Assembly: GCA_019802505.1 (NCBI GenBank)
Contig: JAFMOC010000236.1
Location: forward strand, 536,001-600,000
Direction of reading: 5' to 3'
Source of the DNA: Corydoras sp. C115
Lineage: Eukaryota; Chordata; Actinopteri; Siluriformes; Callichthyidae
Length of the DNA: 64,000 bases
Every line of letters starts with the position of its first letter. Positions within the stretch are counted from its first letter, which is position 1. The notes beneath the pieces are model-generated. The model ran no database searches. It worked only from the letters and a program-made list of their open reading frames with translations, and was not told the DNA's origin. Below, one piece after another: positions 22,732-32,942 of this stretch. Position numbers and translations under genes: made by a program.

Positions 22732-22735
22732 GAAT

Positions 22736-22945
22736 TGGCACAAAGCAGCTTTACAGAGTTATGAACCTTTAAACCCCCAAAGAGCGAGCCGAAGGATAGT
22801 GGCAAGACAAAACTCCCTGTTATGTTGTTATTTTAAGGAAAAAACCTTGTGAGGACCGAGGCTCAGTGGGGGACTCATCCTCTTCAGCGGGGGGGGCAGC
22901 ATCAACAGTGTAGGACAGCCATGTACAGATTATGTGGCGATCAGG
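22736..22945 (+). mobile_element. Interspersed repeat family B, second copy
   Basis: Starts at cacaaagcagctttac and continues past the gaggaccgaggctc and cagcatcaacagtg blocks to gtgtaggacagccatg. It repeats part of 22288-22454, so this is not simply one element split by the SINE. Confidence 0.7.
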
Positions 22946-23125
22946 TAACCCATCCATCCATTATCTTCCGCTTTATCCTCTATTAGGGTCGCGTGGGGTT
23001 GGGCAGGACAGGGCGCCGATCTATCAATTTGGAGAATTCAATTGACCTCGATCCATGTTTTTGGACTGTGGGAGGAAACCGGAGAACCCTGAGGACACGG
23101 GGAAAACATGGAAACTCCCTAGCGC
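22946..23125 (-). mobile_element. tRNA-headed SINE with internal deletions
   Basis: The tail block is joined to caatttggagaattc and then the aaaccggagaaccc block. Head missing. Confidence 0.8.
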
Positions 23126-23129
23126 TCAA

Positions 23130-23205
23130 ACTACCACCTCGTGTCCCAAACTACATCCGGTCTACTGCTAACCATTTTAAGGTCCCCATTTGGAACCTAC
23201 GTGGC
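23130..23205 (+). repeat. Direct repeat partner of 23545-23620
   Basis: The two stretches share cgtgtcccaa-ctacatccgg and ctgctaacc-ttttaag. The second one runs into a family B fragment. Confidence 0.6.
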
Positions 23206-23209
23206 TTCC

Positions 23210-23492
23210 ATCCAGGGGATAATGTTTCGGGCACTGGGCAGATACACCCAGGACAGGACACCAATCTATCACTGGACACACACTTAATCACACACACACA
23301 CTCTATATGGGGCAATTTGGAGAACTCAATTGACCTTGCTCCATGTTTTTGGACTGTGGGAGGACACCGGAGAACCTGGAGGAAACCCACGCGGACACAG
23401 GGAGAACGTAGAAACTCCACCCAGATTGGGATTCCAACTGGGAATCCCTAGCGCTGAGAGGAGAACAAGCCAACCACTAAACCACTGTGCCG
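23210..23492 (-). mobile_element. tRNA-headed SINE, 3' tail missing
   Basis: It runs from ccatccaggggataatg to the ccactgtgccgg head. Confidence 0.8.
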
Positions 23493-23599
23493 GAAAACTA
23501 TTATAAACTATAACTATATAAGTTCTAACTATATATAAACCTCAACATGGCCTTCGTGTCCCAAGCTACATCCGGTCCACTGCTAACCTTTTTAAGACC

Positions 23600-23650
23600 A
23601 CCATTTGGACCAAGACTCAGTGGGGGACTCGACAGTGTAGGACAGCTCAC
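23600..23650 (+). mobile_element. Interspersed repeat family B, fragment
   Basis: Only ccaagactcagtggggg and acagtgtaggacagc remain. Confidence 0.5.
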
Positions 23651-24221
23651 ACCTCCACCCACCACATCGTCACCCCGATTCCTCCATTCGCTCCAGGATC
23701 CAGGGGGACGATCATGACGTCACTTCGGCGGCGCTCTCTGGCGCTCGTTACGGCGCTCGGGCTTCGGCTTTTACGAGCAGAAAATCATACGCAGGTATTT
23801 TTACAGCACGCAATTAGTGTTGCCCGAAAAACAGGAAAGCTGGCAGCATGAGGTTTATGAACTACAACAACAGATGAATCGCTGCAGGAGCCCGATTATG
23901 CAGACATCTGAATAATATTAAACTCGCCTACCTCGCCACTGTTCTCCATCCGAGGGGAAGCGGGCTCGAAGTAATTAGACATCCGATACAGCGGCTTATT
24001 AAAGAACCGCAAACTCGGAGGCTCTAATTCTTTCCGAAAGCCAGACCTCGAGGGACTCCTGAGAAGGTGGCTCTCCATCTCACCTTCCACCAGCCAAACT
24101 GCAGAACCTTTTGTGGGGAGTCTGAGCATCCCGGAATCGCAGGTCTTACAGGACCAGGAACAGCCAGGCCTTATATAACAGACCTAACGGATGTCTTATA
24201 TAGTTATAATAGTTATAGGTA
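23651..24221. other. Non-repetitive sequence
   Basis: No gene recognised. Confidence 0.5.
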
Positions 24222-24332
24222 AAAACCCACGCGGACACGGGGAGAACATGCAAACTCCACCCAGATTGGGATTCGAACCAGGAATCCCCAGCGGATTTAG
24301 AGGAGAACATGCTAAACCACTAAGCCCCCATA
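24222..24332 (-). mobile_element. tRNA-headed SINE, head fragment
   Basis: Holds the aacccacgcggacac to ccactaagccccc part, with the B-box complement present. Confidence 0.75.
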
Positions 24333-25503
24333 ACATATACATTATACCTACAACATACTATACCCTACATACTACATCATACATACTACATCCTACATTA
24401 TACATACTATACCCTACCTACTACATCATACATACTACACCCTACCTAATACATTATACATACTACATCCTACATCATACACACTACACCCTACCTACTA
24501 CATCATACATACTACACCCTACCTAATACATTATACATACTACATCCTACATCATACACACTACACCCTACCTACTACATCATACATACTACATCCTACA
24601 TCATACATACTACACCCTACCTACTACATCAGACATACTACTTCCTACATCATACATACTACATACTACACCCCACCTACTACATCATACATACTACATC
24701 CTACGTCATACATACTACATCCTACATCATACATACTACATCCTACATTATACATACTACATCCTACATACTACATCCTACATCATACATACTACATCCT
24801 ACATCATACATACTACATCCTACATCATACATACTACATCCTACATCATACATACTACATCCTACATCATACATATTACATCCTACATCATACATACTAC
24901 ATCCTACATCATACATACTACATACCACACCCCACCTACTACATCATACATACAAAATCCTACATTATACATACTACATCCTACATCATACATACTAAAT
25001 CCTACATTATACATACTACATCCTACATCATACATACTATACTACACCCTACCTACTAAATCATACATACTACATCCTCATCATACATACTACATACCAC
25101 ACCCTACCTAGTGCATCATACATACTACATCCTACATCATACATACTACATACCACATCCTACTTACTGCATCATACATACTACATCCTACATCATACAT
25201 ACTACATACCACACCCTACTTACTGCATCATACATACTACAATCTACATCATACATACTACACCCTACCTAGTACATCGTACATACTACAATCTACATAA
25301 TACATACTACATATCACATCCTACCTACTACATCATACATACTGCATACTACACCCTACTTACTGAATCATACATACTACATACTACACCCTACCTGCTA
25401 CATCATACATACTACATACTACACCCTACCTACTACATCATACATACTACATCCTATATTATACATACCACACCCTACCTACTACATCATACATACTACA
25501 TCC
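24333..25503. repeat. CTA-rich minisatellite, second array
   Basis: Units of catactacatcctacat type for 1.17 kb in the same orientation and closely related to the array at 20269-21740. A SINE head fragment borders it on each side. Confidence 0.95.
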
Positions 25504-25625
25504 CGGAGAACCCGGAGGAAACCCACGCAGACACGGGGAACTCCGCCCAGATGGGGATTTGAACCGGGAATCCCTAGAGCTGAGAGGAGAACATGCTAAA
25601 TCACTAAGCCACCGTGCCGCCCTGG
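25504..25625 (-). mobile_element. tRNA-headed SINE, head fragment
   Basis: It runs from cggagaacccggagg to ccaccgtgccgcc. It flanks the CTA array. Confidence 0.75.
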
Positions 25626-25755
25626 ATACTACATCATGTACTCTAATCTCTTTGTTTAATGTATTTCCAGAAAAGGGTTCGAGGAACGGTCCTACAATCT
25701 ATTTGCACACGGCTCATTTAGCCCAGCGCTGCTGCAGCTGTTTCGCTGACCGCCG

Positions 25756-25758
<3 letters not shown>

Positions 25759-25802
<44 letters not shown>

Positions 25803-25825
25803 ACACACACACAGACACAGACACA

Positions 25826-25872
<47 letters not shown>
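25759..25872. repeat. (CA)n with interspersed CAGA
   Basis: About 114 bases of CA repeats. Confidence 0.95.
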
Positions 25873-25873
<1 letters not shown>

Positions 25874-26136
25874 GTTAGTGCTCTTCTGATATCACGACCG
25901 GTTCCCGTGTTTAAAAAGAACTAAACGCCTCATCCGTCACTCGTCTCCGGGACCCCGCGGGGGGCATTAGACGGTTCCTGGAGGGGAATGTTGAGCTAAC
26001 TGCCTCTGGATTTGAAATGTGTAGTCACTGATTTGTAAATGTAAACTCGTCTGTGAGACATAAACCTCCGATAAGCCTCGATAATCCCTCACAATAATTC
26101 CAGAAGTATGCAGACGCGCTAACCAACTGTGGGATT

Positions 26137-27992
26137 TCCATCCGTCCATTATGTTCCGCTTTATCCTCTATTTGGTTCGCGGGGGGGGTTCCCCATGCCC
26201 ATCCAGAGGAGAACGTTTCTGGCACTGGGCAGATACACCCAGGACATGGGGCAATCTATCGCTGGGCACACACTCACTCACACACACACACTCTATATGA
26301 GGCAATTTGGAGAATTCAATTGACTTGATCCATGTTTTTGGACTGTGGGAGGAAACCGGAGAACCTAAAGAAAACCCACGGGGACACGGGGAGAACATGG
26401 AAACTCCACCCAGATTGGGATTCCAACTGGGAATCCCTAGCGCTGAGAGGAGAACATGCCAAACCACTAAGCCACAGTGCCGCCCGGAATAAAAGTCCAT
26501 CCATTTATTGTCTTCCGCTTTATCCTCTATTAGGGTCATGGGGGGGGGGGGGTTCCCCATGCCCATCCAGGGGAGAACGTCTCGGGCACTGGGCAGATAC
26601 ACCCAGGACATGGGGCAATCTATCGCTGGGCACACACTCACTCACACACACACTCTATATGGGGCAATTTGGAGAATTCAATTGACTTGATCCATGTTTT
26701 TGGACTGTGGGAGGAAACCGGAGAACCTAAAGAAAACCCACGGGGACACGGGGAGAACATGGAAACTCCACCCAGATTGGGATTCCAACTGGGAATCCCT
26801 AGCGCTGAGAGGAGAACATGCCAAACCACTAAGCCACAGTGCCGCACGGAATAAAAGTCCATCCATTTATTGTCTTCCGCTTTATCCTCTATTAGGGTCA
26901 TGGGGGGGGGGGGGTTCCCCATGCCCATCCAGGGGAGAACGTCTCGGGCACTGGGCAGATACACCCAGGACATGGGGCAATCTATCGCTGGGCACACACT
27001 CACTCACACACACACACACACTCTATATGAGGCAATTTGGAGAATTCAATTGACTTGATCCATGTTTTTGGACTGTGGGAGGAAACCGGAGAACCTAAAG
27101 AAAACCCACGGGGACACGGGGAGAACATGGAAACTCCATGCCCATGCCCATGCCCATCCAGAGGAGAACGTTTCGGGCACTGGGCAGATACACCCAGGAC
27201 ATGGGGCAATCTATCGCTGGGCACACACTCACTCACACACACACACTCTATATGAGGCAATTTGGAGAATTCAATTGACTTGATCCATGTTTTTGGACTG
27301 TGGGAGGAAACCGGAGAACCTAAAGAAAACCCACGGGGACACGGGGAGAACATGGAAACTCCACCCAGATTGGGATTCCAACTGGGAATCCCTAGCGCTG
27401 AGAGGAGAACATGCCAAACCACTAAGCCACAGTGCCGCCCGGAATAAAAGTCCATCCATTTATTGTCTTCCGCTTTATCCTCTATTAGGGTCATGGGGGG
27501 GGGGGTTCCCCATGCCCATCCAGGGGAGAACGTCTCGGGCACTGGGCAGATACACCCAGGACATGGGGCAATCTATCGCTGGGCACACACTCACTCACAC
27601 ACACACACACACTCTATATGAGGCAATTTGGAGAATTCAATTGACTTGATCCATGTTTTTGGACTGTGGGAGGAAACCGGAGAACCTAAAGAAAACCCAC
27701 GGGGACACGGGGAGAACATGGAAACTCCACCCAGATTGGGATTCCAACTGGGAATCCCAAGCGCTGAGAGGAGAACATGCCAAACCACTAAGCCACAGTG
27801 CCGCACGGAATAAAAGTCCATCCATTCATTATCTTCCGCTTCATCCTCTATTAGGGTCATGGGGGGGGGTTCCCCATGCTCATCCAGGGAAGAACGTTTC
27901 GGGCGCTGGGCAGATACACCCACGACAGGACGCCAATCTATCACTGGACACACGCTCACTCACACCCACACTTTATATGGGGCAATTTGGAG
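26137..27992 (-). repeat. Tandemly amplified SINE (six units)
   Basis: Near-identical units start at about 26137, 26498, 26859, 27138 (fused), 27452 and 27818, with a period near 360 bases. The non-SINE spacer cggaataaaagtcc is repeated between units, so the array grew by segmental tandem duplication and not by separate insertions. Units 3 and 4 are fused at atgcccatgcccatg, which looks like misaligned recombination. The last unit breaks off at 27992. Confidence 0.9.
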
Positions 27993-28790
27993 ACGGGGCA
28001 AGCAGAGGATCCAATAGCTGTGGATGGAGCAGAAGACGTTGGTCATTGCGGCAAAAGGCAGGTACAATTGCCCCTCAGCATGGGAGGATGGAAGAGCCTA
28101 TGTGACCCGCTTGTGGCCCCCTGCTGGAGGGATGACTTCAGGAGCTCGGGGGCAGACGGAGTCAGAGATGCGTTCAAGGAGGACATCGGACTTATACGGG
28201 GGTGCACGCTCCGACCCAGGCTTTGGAGAGCAGAGCGGAGTGGGCGGAGCAAGCGAAGGTTCCGATAGCCATGGATGTAGCAGAAGACATCGGGGTGCAT
28301 CATTCAGTGAAAGGCAGGGACTACTGACCATCAGTACGGGAGGACGGAAGAGCCTACGTGACACACATGTGGCCCCCTGCTGGAGAGATGACGTCAGGAG
28401 CTCGTTTTCAGACGGAGACGGGACTGTCCAAGGAGGCCCCTCATTCCTTGTCCTCAGTCCTTCCACCACTTCGGGGCCTAAACCCGGGACTGGATCAGGA
28501 CACACGTGGAAGAGGACATCACCTGCAAGCTGCATGGGCATGTTCTTTAGCTTTGACAGAGAGCAGAGCTGAGTGGGTGGGGCAAGCGGACGTTCCAGTA
28601 GTCATGGATGGAGCGGAAGACGCCGGGGTGCGTCGCTAACCTTGACGAGGACATGCTGCTTTTCTCTTCCATGGGCCATCAGATGGAGGAGCCTATGTGG
28701 ACCGCATGTGGCCCCCTGCTGGAGGGATGACGTCAGGAGCTCGGGGACAGACGGAGTCGGGACGGTTCAAGGAGGACTGTCCCTTTAAAA
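27993..28790 (+). repeat. About 250-350 bp repeat, three copies, with CTCF-like and CRE motifs
   Basis: Each copy contains gggcaagc or gagcaagc, an agaagac block, the gtggccccctgctgg block and a gatgacgtcaggagctc block. CTCF-like cores (GCCCCCTGCTGG) lie at 28116-28127, 28372-28383 and 28711-28722. Perfect TGACGTCA palindromes lie at 28389-28396 and 28728-28735, while the first copy has a mutated version. The open frames through it are in repeat DNA and have no other support. Confidence 0.85.
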
Positions 28791-29484
28791 CCAAAGTCCA
28801 GTATGGCTTATTCATTGGTTTTAAGCAATCCCCATTGGCGTTAACCAATCCCAACTTGCTGTTATCTTTGAGAGCAAGGTGGCGCTCTCATATGCCAGAA
28901 ATGTACCCGAACACGCCTCATCTATCGGGGTAGATATACACACAAATCTAAACTATGGCGTGTAAACACACAGTTCACGGGGGGGGGGGACGCCCCTGAC
29001 GCCCATCTCAAATGCATTTTAATTGCCGGGATAGGACGTAGCTGCGGCTGTTTAGAGCAGGTCAGTACCTCCAGCTGACCCGGCTCTCGTTCTTAAACTC
29101 TCCGTTTGTTTTCTTCATGCTCTCTCATTCCCGCTCTCTCAACCCAAGACACCACATTAAGCTCAGCATATGGTATGCATTTACCCCACCCCCCCACCCC
29201 CCCGCCCCACACACCCCCATCTGACCCCCGTGCTTTCACTACACACAGGAATCTGGACATGAGCGAGGCTGAGCGAGCGGAATGGAAATCAAGTCCCAGC
29301 GCGAGGAGATGCGTGGACAGTGGGCGTGGCCAACGTAGACCCGGAATTTAAGAAGACATAAAAGGTTTTATAGCGACGTATACCCAAACGTTATGGAACG
29401 CTGCGGATAGAATCACACGCCGCCGCGGTTTCGGACGTTTAAACGGGGACGCACACTCGCGAGGGACACACGCTGCACCCCCAA
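28791..29484. other. Non-repetitive sequence
   Basis: No gene seen. A poly-G run lies at 28979-28989 and poly-C patches near 29184-29220. Confidence 0.5.
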
Positions 29485-29756
29485 CATCCATCCATCCATT
29501 ATCTTCCGCTTTATCCTCTATTAGAGTCACGGTGGGGTTCCCCATGTCCATCCAGGGGAGAACGTTTCGGGCGCTGGGCAGATACACCCAGGACAGGACG
29601 CCAATCTATCACTGGACACTCTCAATCACTCACAAACACACACTCTATATGGGGCAATTTGGAGAATTCATGGAAACTCCATGGGGATGGGGATTCGAAC
29701 CGGGAATCCCTAGCACTCAGAGGAGAACATGCTAAACCACCAAGCCACGATGCCAC
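29485..29756 (-). mobile_element. tRNA-headed SINE with internal deletion
   Basis: It runs from the tail to ggagaattca, then jumps to tggaaactccatgg and on to the head. Confidence 0.85.
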
Positions 29757-29799
29757 ACACTCCCAACATCATATAGATATTAGATTTCATAGGTACTGT

Positions 29800-30120
29800 T
29801 TATCCATCCAGCCATTATCTTCTGCTTTATCCTCTATTAGGGCCGGGGGGGGGGGGGGGGGGTTCCCCATGACCATCCAGGGGAGAACGTTTCGGGTGCT
29901 GGGTAGATACACCCAGGACAGGACTATCACTGGACACACACTCACTCACACACACAGACACTCTATATGGGGCAATTTGGCAACTTCAATTGACCTTGAT
30001 CCATGTTTTTGGACTGTGGGAGGAAACCGGAGAACCCGGAGGAAACCCACGCGGACATGGGGAGAACATGGAAACTCCACCCAGATGGGGATTCGAACCG
30101 GGAATCCCTAGAGCTGAGAG
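29800..30120 (-). mobile_element. tRNA-headed SINE, head truncated
   Basis: All middle blocks are present, with a poly-G run of about 18. It ends at ctagagctgagag. Confidence 0.85.
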
Positions 30121-30163
30121 CATAAAGCGGGAGATAATGGATGGATCATCATCAATGGATGGA

Positions 30164-30342
30164 TCTCGGTCCTCACAAGGTTTCTTCCTTAAAATATCAA
30201 CATAACAGGGAGTTTTGTCTTGCCGCTGTCTCTTCGTCTCGCTCTTTGGGGGTTTAAAGGTTTATAACTCTGTAAAGCTACTTTGTGATGATGTTCTATT
30301 GTAAAAAAAACGCTCCATAAATAAATGACTTGAACTTGATCT
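30164..30342 (-). mobile_element. Interspersed repeat family B
   Basis: From ctcggtcctcacaagg to a cttgaacttgatc end, which gives the family's terminal sequence tcaagttcaag on the other strand. Confidence 0.7.
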
Positions 30343-30344
30343 GG

Positions 30345-30905
30345 AACCGTGGGGTTCAGTTGTGTTCAATTGTGTTCTGTTTGGTTCTGTGGGGTTCTGT
30401 TGGGTTCTGTGGGGTTCTGTGGGGTTCAGTTGGGTTCTGTGGGGTTCTGTGTGGTTCTGTTGGGTTATGTGGGGTTCAGTTGCGTTCTCTTGGGTTCTCT
30501 TGGGTTCAGTTGGGTTCTGTGGGGTTCTGTTGGGTTCTGTTGGGTTCAGTTAGGTTCTGTGGGGTTCTGTGGGGTTCTGTTGGGTTCTGTGGGGTTTTTG
30601 TGGGGTTATGTGGGGTTCTGTGGGGTTCTGTTGGGTTCAGTTGGGTTCTGTGGGGTTCTGTTGGGTTATGTGGGGTTCTGTTGGGTTCTGTGGGGTTCAG
30701 TTGGGTTCTGTGGGGTTCTGTTGGGTTATGTGGGGTTCTGTTGGGTTATGTGGGGTTCAGTTGGGTTCTCTTGGGTTCAGTTGGGTTCTGTGGGGTTCTG
30801 TTGGGTTCTGTTGGGTTCAGTTAGGTTCTGTTGGGTTCTGTGGGGTTCTGTTGGGTTCTGTGGGGTTTTTGTGGGGCTATGTGGGGTTATGTGGGGTTCT
30901 CCGGT
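30345..30905 (+). repeat. 10-bp G-rich minisatellite (ggggttctgt)
   Basis: About 55 units of ggggttctgt, tgggttctgt or ggggttcagt. Regularly spaced G3-G4 runs with 6-7 base loops are on the plus strand. The repetitive peptide frames are artefacts. Confidence 0.95.
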
Positions 30906-31186
30906 CCCTCTGTATCAGAGCCCACGGATTCCGTCGGGACGGAATTAAAACGTAACAATGGCTTCAGCAGAACGTGTTAAACGCCTTTGGTTTTTAACTG
31001 CGGGCCGTTTTACGGCGGCGTGGAAAATCTGAACGGGACGAACAATCCCGCACAATGTGCGCGGCGGCGCCATCTGTCAACCATTAAAAAACCTGCGCTT
31101 CAGATTTATTTTGGTTTCGGGAGAATTTACGACGCGCGGCTTTAAAAAATATACAACACTGGAACTAACTGCTCTACTCTATACCC
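30906..31186. other. Non-repetitive sequence
   Basis: CpG-containing single-copy DNA. No gene seen. Confidence 0.5.
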
Positions 31187-31302
31187 CCCCCCCCCACACA
31201 CACACAGACACACACACACACAAAGACACACACACACACACTCACACACACAAAGACACACACACACACACAGACACACACATGCACACAGACACACACA
31301 CA

Positions 31303-31345
<43 letters not shown>

Positions 31346-31384
31346 AGACAGACACACACACACACACACTCTCACACACACAAA

Positions 31385-31437
<53 letters not shown>

Positions 31438-31485
31438 GCACACAGACACACACAGACACACACAGACACAAACACACAGACAGAG

Positions 31486-31537
<52 letters not shown>

Positions 31538-31670
31538 ACACACACACACACAGAAACACACAGACACATACACACACAATCACAGAGACAGACACACACA
31601 CACACACAGACACACACACACACACTGAGACACACAGACCCACACACAGAGACACACTGACAGAGAAGTA

Positions 31671-31722
<52 letters not shown>

Positions 31723-31799
31723 GAGACAGAGACACACACAGACACAGACACACACAGAGACAGAGAAACAGACACAAACACAGACACACACAGAGACAG

Positions 31800-31830
<31 letters not shown>

Positions 31831-32030
31831 GAGAAACAGACACACACAGAGACAGAGACACAGACACACACAGAGACAGAGACACAGACACACACAGACA
31901 CAGATACACAGACACACACAGAGACACACAAACACACACACACACACAGAAAAAGACACACAGACATACATACAGACACAAAGACACACAGACACCCCCC
32001 CCCCCCCACACACACACACAAAGACAAACA

Positions 32031-32070
<40 letters not shown>

Positions 32071-32113
32071 GACAAACAGACACACACAGACAGACACATA
32101 GAGACACCACACA

Positions 32114-32165
<52 letters not shown>
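31187..32165. repeat. CA/CAGA microsatellite, about 1 kb
   Basis: cacaca with interspersed caga and caaa words. It produces only Cys/Val or His/Thr pseudo-proteins. Confidence 0.97.
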
Positions 32166-32168
<3 letters not shown>

Positions 32169-32890
32169 TCACATTCAGGTGACTATACCTCTATCAGGGT
32201 TGTTTAGTTATCATTGCACTGCGGTTGCTATACCGCTGGTTTGAAGTGGCCGCAGTGGCGGCGTACCTCCAGCAGGTGGCAGCAAGCGTCACGGCAAAGG
32301 TTAAACCGTAAAACTCCTCAGATGAAGATTATATGGAATTTTAAAGCAGTAGAGGAACGCGTGGAGCTCATCATGTGCGTTGTGACATCACAGAGCGGCG
32401 GTGGACCGGAGGCCATGCCTCGCCGGTGTTCCGTGAAGCCGCCTCTGCGCGCTCCGGATTCCGTGCGCTCGCCCGCACAGCGAGGCCAAAGAAAACACGC
32501 TGGGCTCACGGCTCGCTGAGCGCCGCGTTCCGGCCGAATCCACCGGCGCGTCCAAACACCCCGGCGATGGCAACATGACAGAACCCCGCGTACGTCCACA
32601 AAACGACAGCACTGTCATCTCGTCCTCAAACACACGGCCTTATCTGCCCGCCGCAGCCGCCGCGCCCCGACCCGACGCCTCAGAGTCGGGTTTTCTAATA
32701 AATCCGATTAGAATCTGATCACTGTCGCGTTTCAATTAGCCGTTCACGCCGATGTGTGATGTCACAGTGACGTTATCAGTTTCAACCGAATCGCAACCAA
32801 AAATTCTGTACTCAGGAATGGGTTTTTAGGTCATGTGACCTTCAGATCAGATTTATTTGGATTTCTACATCTGATAGTAAACACAAATAC
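32166..32890. other. CpG-rich non-repetitive stretch
   Basis: 32380-32680 has dense CpG and no obvious repeat. It could be a regulatory island, but no promoter motif or exon is identifiable. Confidence 0.3.
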
Positions 32891-32893
32891 ACT

Positions 32894-32898
32894 CACGC

Positions 32899-32941
<43 letters not shown>
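32894..32941. repeat. (CA)n microsatellite
   Basis: It leads directly into the satellite, each unit of which also ends in a short CA tract. Confidence 0.95.

Positions 32942-32942
<1 letters not shown>

Noticed and set aside
26168..27959. Set of similar 60-180 residue proteins
   Set aside because: All are frames through the tandem SINE, including B-box and poly-G sequence.
28024..28572. 182-residue open frame
   Set aside because: It crosses copies of the 27993-28790 repeat, frames differ between copies, and no domain is visible.
30330..30955. Repetitive peptide frames in the G-rich minisatellite
   Set aside because: The 10-bp unit keeps all three frames open, and there is no start context or splice support.
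31057..32172. Open frames of 145-306 residues made of Cys/Val or His/Thr
   Set aside because: Pure CA/CAGA microsatellite translation, open in most frames.
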